This document shows positions 44,617-55,466 of a stretch of 64,000 nt of DNA, in pieces. Each line of letters opens with the position of its first letter. Positions within the stretch are counted from its first letter, which is position 1. The position numbers and the translations under genes were made by a program. Origin of the DNA: Rhodobacter capsulatus (GTDB taxonomy: Bacteria > Pseudomonadota > Alphaproteobacteria > Rhodobacterales > Rhodobacteraceae); NCBI RefSeq assembly GCF_005144475.1, contig NZ_SWJZ01000016.1, forward strand, positions 21,823-85,822. The letters are read 5' to 3'. Below the pieces are notes generated by a model. It did no database searches and had not been told where the DNA came from. It saw only the letters and a list, made by a program, of their open reading frames with translations.

Positions 44617-47084
44617 CGCACCCCCTCCGGACCATAAAGGAACACCCTGTCAGAAATGGTCACCCTTAGCGGCGGCCCCGCCTCGACCGAAACGGGTTCG
44701 TCGCCGACCAGCCCTTGCGACCAATGCGCGGGAAGGGCGATGCGTGAGACGGGGGATCCGAAGACGCCAAGCGTGCCGGGGGGCAACTCGAGCACCGCCC
44801 CCTCTTCGCCCAAGCGGGTGCGGATCCTTTCGTCGTCGGGGAACGTCTCCGGCAGTCGTGCGGTGCGGTCGAGCACCACCAGATCCGCGGCCCGCATTTC
44901 CGCGAGCGCCCTGCCGGTGACGCGCTGTCGCCACGCTTGCCAACCTCGCTCGACGGCGATCCGATCCAGCGCCTCGGGGTGTGTCGCGGCTTCGACCAGG
45001 GCCCGGTTCATCGCCGGGATCTGCCAATCGCGCCCGTCTCCGATTTCGAGCCGGGTCGCCTCCAGTCCGGGGATGTCGACATAGATGCCCGACAGGCTCG
45101 GCCCGCCCGCGAAAGCCCCCAGACCGTTCTCGGCACGTTGCATCAGGGGGTCAAGACCGCCCTCCGGCATCAAGACCGTCGCCTGCGCCAGCTCGAACCC
45201 CGCCGGTCGCGGCCGACGATGCCGATGCAGCCGACCAAGGCGTTGCAGCAGCACATCCATCGGACACAGGTCGGTGATCAGGAGATCGGCGCAGATGTCG
45301 AGCGATTGCTCCAGCGTTTGCGTGCCGATCACGATTGCCCCGCGCATCGGACTGTCCTTGCCAAGCGCCGCTTCGACGGCTTGATCAAGCAAGGCGCGAT
45401 CCTCGACGGCGAAGCGGCTGTGATGCAGGCTTGGCCGCCCGGCGACCGAGAGCAGCAGGTTGGGGGCGGTGCCCAAGACCTCGGACCAGGTTTCCTGCGC
45501 GCGCTGAACGGTGTTGCGGATCACCAATACACGCGCGCCTTTCCGTGCGGCCGCAATCGCAAGATTGGCCGCATCGGCGCCAGACCAGCCTGTGTGTGCC
45601 GCGATGCGGACAGTCTTGCCAGCCTCGGGGTCGGATGCGATCGGGGTCATTCCGGACCTGGTCCAAACGGCCGGATAGGGGAGTGCCGCGTCCTGTTCCA
45701 GATGATGCACCGGCTCGGACCGCCAGCGCCGCCGTGCCGCCGCGCCAAGCGTTGCAGACATCAGCATGACATGCCCGCCAAGTGTCAGATGATCGCGCAT
45801 CACCGCCGTCTGAACTTCGGTCATGTAGGGATCCGACGCATGGACCTCGTCGATGACCAGAAGCGCCCGTGACAATGCCGCGCCACGCAGATGCGCAAAT
45901 TTCACCTGCAGTCCGCTCAAGGCCACTTGATCGACGGTTCCAACGACGATCTGTGCCGCCAGAAACCGCGCCGCGTGTTCGGCGGCCCATCGGGACGGGC
46001 GTGTTTGCGCATCGTCCCAGAGCACCGAGAAATCCGGTAACCGCTTGCCTCGCGCCGCGCCCGAGACCACTTGCCCGGGGATCGCCAGCACGGCTTCGGG
46101 GGCGGGATCGAACATTCGCGCCAGCGCCTCATTGACCCGGCGATGCAGTTGTCGCGCCGCAGCCCGTGTCGGCACGGCGAAATAAAGCGCATCCACCTCG
46201 CCCGCCGCGACCAGTCGTACAAAGCGCCACAGCGCCGCCTCGGTCTTGCCCGCCCCGGTTTCGGCTTCGAGCAAAACGAATTTCTCGTCCGTGGACAGGT
46301 CTCGCACCGCTTGTTGCGCCGGTCGTGGCGCCGGGTGGGAGGAGATCATCCCCCACTCGGCTGGCCCGACAAGATGCAGGCCACCCGACGCGAGACCAAT
46401 GTCCCGCAGCCGGTGCCGGGCACGGCTTTGGGCAATTTTCCAATAGTCGGGGTCGAACTCGGGCACAAAGGGAAATGCCCGGCGGTCAGAGCCAATCCAG
46501 TCAGCAAGCGTGAGCATTCCGCAATAGAAATGGACCAACCTTGGGGCCGGGTTCGGCAACACGACCTCGGGCAGATCCGGAAACCAGTCCAGCAGGGCCT
46601 GCCCCAACCGCTGTTCCTCGGCGCGCCAATCATAGTGGGGCAGATCGAAGAACACGGCTTCGAAGACCCCCGGAGCCGGGCGCGGAACCGGACGCCCATG
46701 ATGGGCAAAGAGTGCCGGAAGCCAAGGCCCGATCCCGATCCGACCCAGCAGACCCGCGGATCCGGCCAGCGCATCGGCTCGTGGCGTTGCAATCCAGTGC
46801 CATCCTGCTTCCAGGTGTCCGATGGTCCTGATCCCATGCCCGGAAGCCCAGCCTTTCGCCTGAAATCCGGGTGCGAGCTTGCCAAGATCATGCAGGAATG
46901 TCAGCGCCCCCAGAGCTTGGGCGTGGCCCGACGAAATTTCTTCTCCAGCAGCGTGTTGGGCGCGGCAAAGAAACAATGGATGGGCGAGCAATTCCAAAAA
47001 AACGGCTGCGACATCGGCGCTGTGATGCGCCAAATGGTGGCTGGATGCCGACGCCAGATCGGTTTTCCCCCAAGCTGAAAGCAT
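44598..47084 (-). CDS. cas3: Cas3, HD nuclease-helicase of type I-E
   Basis: The 828-residue product has an N-terminal HD nuclease domain (HHLAHHSADVAAVFLELL, and HDLGK at 65-69) and a DExD/H helicase domain with Walker A ETGAGKTEAAL, DEVH (LLVIDEVHASDPYMTE), the SAT motif MSATL and motif VI LQRLGRLHRH. It degrades the DNA opened by Cascade. The ATG at 47084 is chosen because upstream in-frame sequence resembles no Cas3; the Shine-Dalgarno is weak. First gene of the cas operon, whose seven junctions all overlap. Confidence 0.96.
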   Translation of the reverse strand: MLSAWGKTDLASASSHHLAHHSADVAAVFLELLAHPLFLCRAQHAAGEEISSGHAQALGALTFLHDLGKLAPGFQAKGWASGHGIRTIGHLEAGWHWIATPRADALAGSAGLLGRIGIGPWLPALFAHHGRPVPRPAPGVFEAVFFDLPHYDWRAEEQRLGQALLDWFPDLPEVVLPNPAPRLVHFYCGMLTLADWIGSDRRAFPFVPEFDPDYWKIAQSRARHRLRDIGLASGGLHLVGPAEWGMISSHPAPRPAQQAVRDLSTDEKFVLLEAETGAGKTEAALWRFVRLVAAGEVDALYFAVPTRAAARQLHRRVNEALARMFDPAPEAVLAIPGQVVSGAARGKRLPDFSVLWDDAQTRPSRWAAEHAARFLAAQIVVGTVDQVALSGLQVKFAHLRGAALSRALLVIDEVHASDPYMTEVQTAVMRDHLTLGGHVMLMSATLGAAARRRWRSEPVHHLEQDAALPYPAVWTRSGMTPIASDPEAGKTVRIAAHTGWSGADAANLAIAAARKGARVLVIRNTVQRAQETWSEVLGTAPNLLLSVAGRPSLHHSRFAVEDRALLDQAVEAALGKDSPMRGAIVIGTQTLEQSLDICADLLITDLCPMDVLLQRLGRLHRHRRPRPAGFELAQATVLMPEGGLDPLMQRAENGLGAFAGGPSLSGIYVDIPGLEATRLEIGDGRDWQIPAMNRALVEAATHPEALDRIAVERGWQAWRQRVTGRALAEMRAADLVVLDRTARLPETFPDDERIRTRLGEEGAVLELPPGTLGVFGSPVSRIALPAHWSQGLVGDEPVSVEAGPPLRVTISDRVFLYGPEGVRWEKSQ

Positions 47085-47639
47085 TTGTGAATGAACCCGA
47101 AAAAGCAGGAGATACACCTGGCGAGAGATACTGGCGCACAGCCCAGAGCTGCGCAATCGCTGTTGATCACGGAATGGAAAAAGTTCGGGCAGAGGTTTGC
47201 CGGAAAACTCGCGAGAGTTAATGCCACCCCGATCTGACGACACACCTGCGGGATCGGTCTCTTTCTTCAAGTGATCGGGTCCGCAGCGCCCATTCCGGAA
47301 AATCCTGATCCTTGAGAGGGTATGCCCCTGCATGACCCTGTCAGCCCCATCAACCAACCGACGACCCGACCGCCGTGAATCGCGTATTTCCGCTCACGAA
47401 TGCGTGATACCGCATACTGCCCACAAGAATCTTCTCGGATCGGTTTTCGATTTTCTGGGGCAACTCCTACCCCGACATAGTGTTCAACAAGATCCCTCAA
47501 TCTAACAGAAAATCCGGCTAACCCATTGCGTCTAGTTGAAAAAATATATCCGAACCGCGGAGCGAGACAATCACCATTTCGCTGTCCGTCGCGGAGCGCG
47601 ATACGATCGACGCGGCGGAGCCGGAACCGGGAATGCGGC
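47085..47639. other. intergenic region upstream of cas3
   Basis: No supported gene. It must hold the cas promoter. A 14-base palindromic site, AACTC-GCGA-GAGTT at 47206-47219, lies about 120 bases upstream of the cas3 start and could bind a regulator. Confidence 0.4.
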
Positions 47640-47990
47640 ATGATCTTCGGGTTTTCAGCTCATCATGGCGTGGGCGACGATGGGGCGGCGGGCGTGATCG
47701 ACTATTTCCTCTCGCCGCAACCGGGGCGGGGGGCGCGGCAAGGGCACGGCCGATACGCGATCCGGTGCCCGAACTGCTCGTTGGCAATCCGCTGTTATTC
47801 GCCAAATCGGTCGAGGCGCTGCCATGGAAGAACCGATACCGGTCCCCCAAACATCCGCCGAGGATGATCTGCAACTGGCTGTCGAGATTGCGGACATGGG
47901 GGCGATGGTCATTTCCCCCTGCGCCATCACGCCGACCCGCATTCATAATCTTCCCCTGCTGCGACGGGTCATCCGGGCTATTGCAACCGC
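47640..47990 (+). pseudogene. relaxase-like N-terminal remnant with frameshifts
   Basis: Read across three frames, the plus strand gives MIFGFSAHHGVGDDGAAGVI, then PVPELLVGNPLLFAKSVEAL-PWKNRYRSP, then SAEDDLQLAVEIADMG. This order resembles the start of mobilisation relaxases (short N-terminal strand with a conserved DYL motif, then a GNP..L.....L.FK..Y.S segment). Frames change near 47740 and 47845. The likeness is from memory of the family and is weak; the remnant fits an element that once could mobilise. Confidence 0.35.
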
Positions 47991-48067
47991 CATTGGGGCT
48001 GGACAGGGGGGCAAACGAAAAGCAGCAGGCCACGGCGCGTGCCGACCCTGTGGCGCAGAGGGAACGT

Positions 48068-48472
48068 GTGCTGGTGTTGGCCGACACCGAAGCGGTGGCG
48101 CGGCAGTTTGGACGGATCATGGGGCGCAGCCGTGGCCTTGCGGCATCCATCCATCCCGCCGCGACTTTGACGAGAGCGGTGAATATCGAAAAGATCATCG
48201 AGGCCGTGCGAGCGGGGCAGGTGACCACTTGCATGCTTTTGTCCGCGCGCCCCGAAGAAATGCGGGCAGATGTTCAGGCCGGCTGGCGCGACCTGACCGC
48301 CCGTGTCGGGGCGTCCGCGCGGTGTGAAATCCGATCCCTCGATGCTGCTGGCCCCCCGCGCCGTTGCGACCCGCCCTGGGCATTCGGCGCACTGCAGATA
48401 GATCAATCACGTTCCGAAGATACCCACGCGCCTCCGGATTGCGATCCGGAAGACCCGGCTCCGGGCGGATGA
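48068..48472 (+). CDS. hypothetical protein in the island
   Basis: A frame starting GTG gives a 134-residue product beginning VLVLADTEAVARQFGRIMG and including IIEAVRAGQVTTCMLLSARP, with balanced composition and no frame break. The family is not recognised. It could equally be the 3' part of a decayed gene begun upstream. No regulatory features are clear. Confidence 0.3.
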   Translation: MLVLADTEAVARQFGRIMGRSRGLAASIHPAATLTRAVNIEKIIEAVRAGQVTTCMLLSARPEEMRADVQAGWRDLTARVGASARCEIRSLDAAGPPRRCDPPWAFGALQIDQSRSEDTHAPPDCDPEDPAPGG

Positions 48473-48836
48473 TCGGCATCATGGGGCTTGATCGTCCAAA
48501 GTCTCGGAGCCAGGATGCCTTGGAAAAGTCCTGGCGGTCCCTTTTTTCGACCAGATTTCGCTTTCGCGGGGCTTGCCGCCCCGCCCCCTCCAAGCCTTCA
48601 CCCACGCAGCAGCCGTCAAGTCCAGATCGTCGATTGCATCTTTCGTGCCCCACGTGCTCGCCGGGGCAACCGGAATTACGGTTTCCACCCGTGGACCCTC
48701 CGCAATTCTGGTTGCCCCGCCTGCGCGCGCGGTGCCCCTTGTCTGCACCCGACGACCTGGCTCCGGCGCAGCAGTTGAGAAAATGTTTCGACCTGTCATT
48801 TCGTAAGTTTTTCAGTCACTTGGACCCACCCCCGCC
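48473..48836. other. no gene recognised between the mobile remnants
   Basis: Frames exist in both strands but none resembles a known protein. A minus-strand stretch (about 48480-48655) has a plausible helical composition (DLDLTAAAWVKAWRGRG), probably decayed sequence. Confidence 0.35.
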
Positions 48837-49255
48837 TCAGAATGCCCGCGGCAGGAGTTTCACGGCTTCATAAAGGGGGCCAAGCTGCTTCTCGTCGCGG
48901 CGATAGTTGGCCTCGTTGATGTCGGTCGCCACATGGCCCATCAGATCGCGACGGTCGATGTCGGGCATCATCTGGGTGCGCCCATCGGCTTCGCGCAGGT
49001 TGATCGGCGTATCGTTGACATACCCGCCAGGCTGTGCAGGCACAGGTCTTTCGGGGCGTCCGGAAGGCTCCGCTCAAGGCACTCGCGCCAGACATGATCA
49101 AGCGCCCAGTGACGTCTCGGGGCCGAATTTTGGATCATAGCTCGGCCGCGCATCCGTGCCGCGCAAGACCGCGGCGCGTTTATTGGCGGGGATCGCCTCG
49201 GGGAACAGGATCGGGAAGCGCCCTCGACGCTGACAAAGAGTGGGCGTGACCCTCA
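48837..49255 (-). pseudogene. tyrosine recombinase (integrase) C-terminal remnant
   Basis: Joining three frames gives RGRFPILFPEAIPANKRAAV, then WALDHVWRECLERSLPDAPK-DLCLHSL, then YVNDTPINLREADGR and RDLMGHVATDINEANYRRDE, ending at 48837. The LHSL, DLMGH and NYRR segments match the R-H...H/W box order near the C-terminus of tyrosine integrases, though the catalytic HxxR arginine seems lost at a frame break near 49030. The gene's 5' part is missing. It lies about 160 bases from the 3' end of tRNA-Gln, the usual position of an island integrase. Confidence 0.55.
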
Positions 49256-49399
49256 TGACGACCTCTTTTCAAAGTCGTTGGCGAGGTCTTGGCCGCGCCG
49301 GGTTCCACAGGGGTGCATCGGGGGCTCGTGGGGCCTGGTGTGCAACCCGCCCCAGAACGCCCAAGCCGCGAGGGCTTGTTCTCTGTCTTTCAAGACTTA

Positions 49400-50772
<1,373 letters not shown>

Positions 50773-50779
50773 GCGGGGC

Positions 50780-50927
50780 GGGGGGCGCTGCCCCCCTCTT
50801 GCCTTCGGCAATTCACCCCCCGGGATATTTCGGCCAAGGTGAAATGGAACGAGGGCGCTGCTTTCACCTTGGCGCAAATATCCCGGGGGGGGCCGCTTGC
50901 GGACGGGGGGCAGCGCCCCCCTTTCTT
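50780..50927. repeat. inverted pair of the dispersed repeat; bidirectional terminator region
   Basis: Two copies of the repeat face each other: CCCCCCGGGATATTT...CCAAGGTGAAA at 50816-50844 and its reverse complement at 50862-50890. Outside them sit two GGGGGGC/GCCCCCC hairpins (50780-50796 and 50905-50921), the right one followed by TTTCTTG. The whole makes a large palindrome between two convergent genes, well placed to end transcription from both sides. Confidence 0.8.
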
Positions 50928-50928
50928 G

Positions 50929-51762
50929 CTACAGCCGGATCGGATCGGCCTTGGCCAGCCGGTCAAAGGCCATCAGCGATGCGATCAGCTTCGGCATCTG
51001 GTCAAGCGGGATCATGTTCGGCCCGTCCGAAGGCGCGGTGTCGGGGGCCTCGTGCGTCTCGATGAAGACCCCGGCGATGCCGAGGCTGACCGCGGCGCGG
51101 GCCATCACCGGCGCCATTTCGCGCTGCCCGCCCGAGGCGCCGCCAAGCCCGCCCGGCTGCTGCACCGAATGCGTCGCATCCATGATCACCGGATAGCCGG
51201 TCTGCGCCATGATCGGCAGGCCTCGCATGTCGGCCACCAGCGTGTTGTAGCCGAACGACGTGCCGCGTTCCGTCAGCAGGATCTTTTCATTGCCGGTCGA
51301 GGCGACCTTTTCGGCGACATTCGGCATGTCCCAGGGCGCCAGGAACTGCCCCTTCTTGATGTTCACCACCCGGCCGGTTTCGCCCGCCGCGATCAGAAGA
51401 TCGGTCTGGCGGCACAGAAACGCCGGGATCTGCAGCACATCGACCACCTGCGCCGCGATCCGCGCCTGGTCGGCGTCGTGGATGTCGGTCAGCACCGGGC
51501 AGCCCAGCTTCGCGCGCACCGTGTCGAGGATCGCCAGGCCGGCCTCCAGCCCCACCCCGCGCTTGCCCTTCAGGCTGGTGCGGTTCGCCTTGTCGAAACT
51601 GCCCTTGAACACGAATTGCGCGCCCTGGGCCGCGCAGGCCTCGGCCATCACCTCGGCGATCATCAGCGCATGCGCCACGCTTTCCAGCTGGCAGGGCCCC
51701 GCGATCACCGTCAGGGGCAGGTCGTTGGCCACCGTCAGGCGGCCGATCGTCACGTTCTTCAT
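50929..51762 (-). CDS. kdsA: 3-deoxy-D-manno-octulosonate 8-phosphate synthase
   Basis: KdsA makes KDO-8-phosphate from arabinose 5-phosphate and PEP for LPS or capsule. The 277-residue product has the DAHP synthase I/KdsA barrel signatures AGPCQLES, FKGSFDKANRTS, IPAFLCRQTDLL, NIKKGQFLAPWDM and MDATHSVQQPGG. It lies downstream of a capsule-export pair (14-base gap), so it may serve capsule rather than, or as well as, lipid A core. The cytosolic enzyme looks complete. Confidence 0.96.
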   Translation of the reverse strand: MKNVTIGRLTVANDLPLTVIAGPCQLESVAHALMIAEVMAEACAAQGAQFVFKGSFDKANRTSLKGKRGVGLEAGLAILDTVRAKLGCPVLTDIHDADQARIAAQVVDVLQIPAFLCRQTDLLIAAGETGRVVNIKKGQFLAPWDMPNVAEKVASTGNEKILLTERGTSFGYNTLVADMRGLPIMAQTGYPVIMDATHSVQQPGGLGGASGGQREMAPVMARAAVSLGIAGVFIETHEAPDTAPSDGPNMIPLDQMPKLIASLMAFDRLAKADPIRL

Positions 51763-51776
51763 GGCAAACTCCGGGA

Positions 51777-53657
51777 TCAGCTCGAGACCTGTTCGCGCAG
51801 GATCGAGGCCGTCAGCGACAGCATCAGGTAGATACCCGAAAACACGAGGAAGGCCAGCAGCGTGTCTTCGAAGGCGCGCGGATAGGTGGGTTCGTCCGGC
51901 GCCACCGGCCGCACCCCCATTTCCAGATAGCGCACCTGCTTGTTCGCCTCGATCCGCGCCACTTCCATCTGCTGCGCCGCCGCCGCCAGAAGCCCCTGCC
52001 GGGTTTCCAGCTCCGCCTCGGCGATGCGCAGCTGGCCGGTGATCGAGGCCAGCGATTCGGTGGTGCCGGTCCGTTCGGTCAGCTGCCCGCGCAATTCCGC
52101 GATCATCGTTTCAAGCCGCGAGATATCGCCCCGCACCCCCGCCACCCGCGCCGCCGACGGGCTCGGGTTGTCGAGCAACTGCCCGAGTTCCAGACGTTTC
52201 TTCTGCAGCTCGGTCTCGAAGCCGGTGACCTGGCTCATCTTGCCGGCCCCTTCCGCCGCCGGGTCCAGGATGCCCACCTTTTCCTGCAGGTCCAGAACCT
52301 TGGCCTGGGCGGCAAAGACCTTCTTCTCGGCGTCTTCATAGCTTTCGCGGGCGCCGCGCATCTGGTCTTCGCGCAGCCGCCCGGTCAGCTTGTCCACCTG
52401 TTCCTCGGCATAGGAGATCAGCGCCTCGGAAAAGGCCTTCGAGACCTGCGGATCGGCGGCGATCACCTCCATGCGGACCAGCCCTTCGGACGGGTCGTAG
52501 CCGATCTTCACGTTGCGCTTGTAAAGCTTGTAGGCGGCCTCGTTCGTCGCGCCGAGGTCGAGCCGCTGGATCGGGTCGATCTGGGGCTGCGAGAAATGCG
52601 CCTTGAAGCCCTTGTCCGCTTCCAGCCGCATCATCGCATCGCGCGACTGCAGGAAGCTTTGCACCGTCACCGAATCCTGGTTCGTCGCCAGCTGCGTGCC
52701 CGAGAACAGGCTGCCCAGACCGCCACCGCCGCCGCCCATGCTGTCGGCCTTCTGGATCACGAATTCGGTCTTCGTCGCATACATCGGCGTCGCGACGACG
52801 AAATAATACCAGCCCGCAAGCAGCGTCGGCAGGAAGACGAAAAAGCTCAGCCGCGCCAGCAAAAGCGCGATGCGCCGCCGTCTGCGCCGGGCGATGTCGC
52901 GCTGGATCTTGATGATTTCGCGCGCGCGGGTGCCTTCGTCAAACGGCGCGGCGCCGCGCGGCGGGGCGGGCACCTGCGCGGGGGGGACCGTCTGCGGCAG
53001 CTGCACCCGGGTATCGGCGCCCGCGCCGTCGATCCGCGCCAGCGCCTTGGTGATGGCCGAACCGTTCGCCGCCCCGCCCCGGGTCGTGCCCGGCACCGGG
53101 ATCGCGGCCGCCTGTGCCGCCGTTTCCGCATCGGCGCGTTCCAGCGCCATCAGCGCATTGCGGTCGAACGGGTCGATGCCGCGGCGGCGCAACAGCAGCA
53201 CCGCCTCGAAATCCGAAGTCGCCTCGATGCCGTGCTTTTGCGCCGTCCGCCGCGCCAGCCGCAGCTGCCGCCCGGTCAGCCCCTCGCCGCGGATGGCGGC
53301 GATGTCGGCATCGGCGGTCCTGTCTTCCGGCGCCAGCCCCTGCGGCCCCGCAACCGCCGCTGCCGCCGGGGCGCGGGGGGCGGCGGTCGGATAGAGCGCC
53401 TCGCCGAACCCGTCTTCCTGCGGTTGAAACAGATCGCTGCCATCGCCCGAAAGCGGTTCGGACCGCGCCGCGGCGGGCGGCTCGGCGCGGCGCGGTGGCG
53501 CGGCGGAGGGCGGCGCGGGGTCGGCGCCCAGCCGTTCGGCACGGCGGCGCAAAAGATCCTCGACCGGGGTCAGATCGGGGGCGGGGCCGGGCCTGCCCGC
53601 CGGGACCGGCGTTTCGGGGCGGATGCGATACCGGGTCGCCTTAGGAATGGTAGTCAT
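51777..53657 (-). CDS. kpsE: capsule polysaccharide export inner-membrane protein (KpsE/BexC/CtrB type)
   Basis: The 626-residue product has an N-terminal Ala/Pro/Arg-rich region of about 270 residues that is probably disordered or cytoplasmic, then a membrane segment (LLARLSFFVFLPTLLAGWYY), a periplasmic coiled-coil domain (about 330-590) and a C-terminal membrane segment (AFLVFSGIYLMLSLTA). This is the polysaccharide co-polymerase-like plan of KpsE/BexC, with a long N-terminal extension not usual in those proteins. It overlaps the ATPase gene by 17 bases. Confidence 0.88.
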   Translation of the reverse strand: MTTIPKATRYRIRPETPVPAGRPGPAPDLTPVEDLLRRRAERLGADPAPPSAAPPRRAEPPAAARSEPLSGDGSDLFQPQEDGFGEALYPTAAPRAPAAAAVAGPQGLAPEDRTADADIAAIRGEGLTGRQLRLARRTAQKHGIEATSDFEAVLLLRRRGIDPFDRNALMALERADAETAAQAAAIPVPGTTRGGAANGSAITKALARIDGAGADTRVQLPQTVPPAQVPAPPRGAAPFDEGTRAREIIKIQRDIARRRRRRIALLLARLSFFVFLPTLLAGWYYFVVATPMYATKTEFVIQKADSMGGGGGGLGSLFSGTQLATNQDSVTVQSFLQSRDAMMRLEADKGFKAHFSQPQIDPIQRLDLGATNEAAYKLYKRNVKIGYDPSEGLVRMEVIAADPQVSKAFSEALISYAEEQVDKLTGRLREDQMRGARESYEDAEKKVFAAQAKVLDLQEKVGILDPAAEGAGKMSQVTGFETELQKKRLELGQLLDNPSPSAARVAGVRGDISRLETMIAELRGQLTERTGTTESLASITGQLRIAEAELETRQGLLAAAAQQMEVARIEANKQVRYLEMGVRPVAPDEPTYPRAFEDTLLAFLVFSGIYLMLSLTASILREQVSS

Positions 53658-54294
53658 ACATCCGTTTCGCTTCTTCCAGAGTGTCGAACATGTAAAGCTG
53701 CCCGTCGCGCAGCACGGCGGCGGTGCGGCAGAACTTTTCAAGGGTGCTCGCCTGATGCGAGACGACGATCACCGTCGCCTCCTTCAGCCGGTCGCGCAGG
53801 ATCGCCCCGGCCTTGCGGTTGAACTCCACATCGGTGGTCGAGGGCATCCCCTCGTCGATCAGATAGATGTCGAATTCAAGCGCCAGAAGCAAAGCAAAGG
53901 TCAGCCGCGCCCGCATGCCCTGGCTGTAAGTGCCCACCGGCATGTCGAAATATTCTTCCAGCCCGCACAGCCAGCGGCAGAAGGCTTCGACGTAATCGGG
54001 GTCGAGCCCGTAAAGGCGGGCGATGAAGCGGCTGTTCTCGCGTCCGGAATGACGCGACACGACGCCGCCCATGAAGCCGAGCGGAAACGACACCCGGCAG
54101 TTTTTGCGGATCTCGCCCTCGTCGGGTTTTTCCAGCCCCGCCATCATGTTGATGATCGTCGTCTTGCCGGTGCCGTTCGGCGCAAGGATGCCCAGCGAAT
54201 TGCCCAGCTCGACGCGGAAAGACGCCCGGTCAAGGATGACCTTGCGCCGCTTGCCCGTCCAGAAGGACTTGCTGACATTGTCGAATTCGAGCAT
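53641..54294 (-). CDS. kpsT: capsule polysaccharide ABC transporter ATP-binding protein (KpsT/BexA/CtrD type)
   Basis: The 217-residue ATPase drives export of capsule polymer through an ABC-2 permease (KpsM), which is not in this window. It has the P-loop APNGTGKTT (residues 38-46; the usual first glycine is alanine), the signature YSQGMRARLTFALLLALEFD with YSQGM in place of LSGGQ, Walker B YLIDEG and VVSHQ. Such deviations occur in this subfamily. It is the first gene of a kpsT-kpsE-kdsA minus-strand set. Confidence 0.9.
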   Translation of the reverse strand: MLEFDNVSKSFWTGKRRKVILDRASFRVELGNSLGILAPNGTGKTTIINMMAGLEKPDEGEIRKNCRVSFPLGFMGGVVSRHSGRENSRFIARLYGLDPDYVEAFCRWLCGLEEYFDMPVGTYSQGMRARLTFALLLALEFDIYLIDEGMPSTTDVEFNRKAGAILRDRLKEATVIVVSHQASTLEKFCRTAAVLRDGQLYMFDTLEEAKRMYDYHS

Positions 54295-54613
54295 CGCTTC
54301 CCGGCCTGCCGTGCCGCCTCTTGCCCCGGTCGCTGCATCGTGCCCTGATCGGGGTTAACAGCGCCCCAAAGGCCCCCATCTGCTAAGGAGGCATTGGGGC
54401 GAGAATATGTCCGAATGGCGATTGCGTCTACAATCCCCGCGCATTGCGCCGGGATACCGAAACGATGGGGGCGCGGCGGCGCTGCGGAAATCCCTTGTGC
54501 CGCGCGTCTTTCCCTTGCCCCATCCGTGCTGGCGCACTAGGGCGTGGCTGAAACGCAATCCGGGGTGTGCCGGGGCGGCCCGCCCTTTGCGCCCGGGGGA
54601 AGGAGTGCCCGCG

Positions 54614-55426
54614 ATGACATCCGATCCGACCGCTTACGACCGCGCCCATGCCGCGATGGAGGCCGCGCCCGAGAACGAGGCCTTGCGGCTGGCCGTCTAT
54701 GACCGGCTGGCCGATGCCGAGCTGTTCGTGCTGCTCGAACGCGAGCCCGACGCGGAAGACGACATCATCCCGCAGGTCTTCGAAACCGAGGAGGGCGATT
54801 TCGTCCTTTGCTTCGATACCGAGGAGCGGCTGGCCTCGTTTTCCGACGAACCCCTGCCCTATGTGGCGCTGCCCGGCCGGGTGATCGCGCAGGTTCTGGC
54901 GGGCGAGGGGGTCGGTCTGGGGGTAAACCTTGGCGTGGCCGAAAGCGCGATGCTGCTGCCACCCGAGGCGCTGGACTGGCTCTCGCACACGCTGACCCAT
55001 GCGCCCGAGGCCACGGCGGCGCGGCCGGTCGCCTTTGCCGGGCCCGCGCTCTCGCCCGCGGTCCTGGCGCTGCTGCTGCCGGCCTTCGGGGCGAAATTCG
55101 AGCAGCTTGCCGGGCTTGCGACCGAGGCGGTGCTGGGCGGCGTCACCTATGACGACGGGCGGCGCGGCCATGTGCTGGCCTTCCTTGGCGCCCCCGAACC
55201 GGCGCGGGCGGGCCTTGCCAAGGCGATGGGCGAGGCGCTGCTGTTTTCGGGCCTCGAGGCCGGGGAACTGGACGTGACCTTCCTCGATGCCGAGGACCCG
55301 GCGGCGCTGGAACTGCTCGACAAGGGGCTGGTGCTGCCCCTGCCCGAGCGGGTGGTGGAAGAGGTGCAGGAGCTGAAGCTGACCGCCCCCGGCATGGACC
55401 CGGACAAGCCGCCGATCCTGCGCTGA
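54614..55426 (+). CDS. SseB-family protein
   Basis: The 270-residue product has an N-terminal SseB-type domain (LVLLEREPDAEDDIIPQVF in part, then FVLCFDTEERLASF and ALPGRVIAQVLAGEGVGLGVN). SseB domains occur in proteins linked to serine sensitivity and type III secretion, without an assigned activity. The C-terminal half (SseB_C-like) is acidic. AAGGAG lies nine bases before the ATG at 54614. No operon partner is evident. Confidence 0.7.
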   Translation: MTSDPTAYDRAHAAMEAAPENEALRLAVYDRLADAELFVLLEREPDAEDDIIPQVFETEEGDFVLCFDTEERLASFSDEPLPYVALPGRVIAQVLAGEGVGLGVNLGVAESAMLLPPEALDWLSHTLTHAPEATAARPVAFAGPALSPAVLALLLPAFGAKFEQLAGLATEAVLGGVTYDDGRRGHVLAFLGAPEPARAGLAKAMGEALLFSGLEAGELDVTFLDAEDPAALELLDKGLVLPLPERVVEEVQELKLTAPGMDPDKPPILR

Positions 55427-55447
55427 GGCGGCCGTTCGGGCGGACAA

Positions 55448-55466
55448 GGAAAGGCACCGCCTTTCC
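55448..55466 (+). terminator. hairpin after the SseB-family gene
   Basis: A perfect eight-base stem (GGAAAGGC at 55448-55455 and GCCTTTCC at 55459-55466) with a three-base loop lies 21 bases past the stop. There is no T run, so the terminator function is uncertain. Confidence 0.4.
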
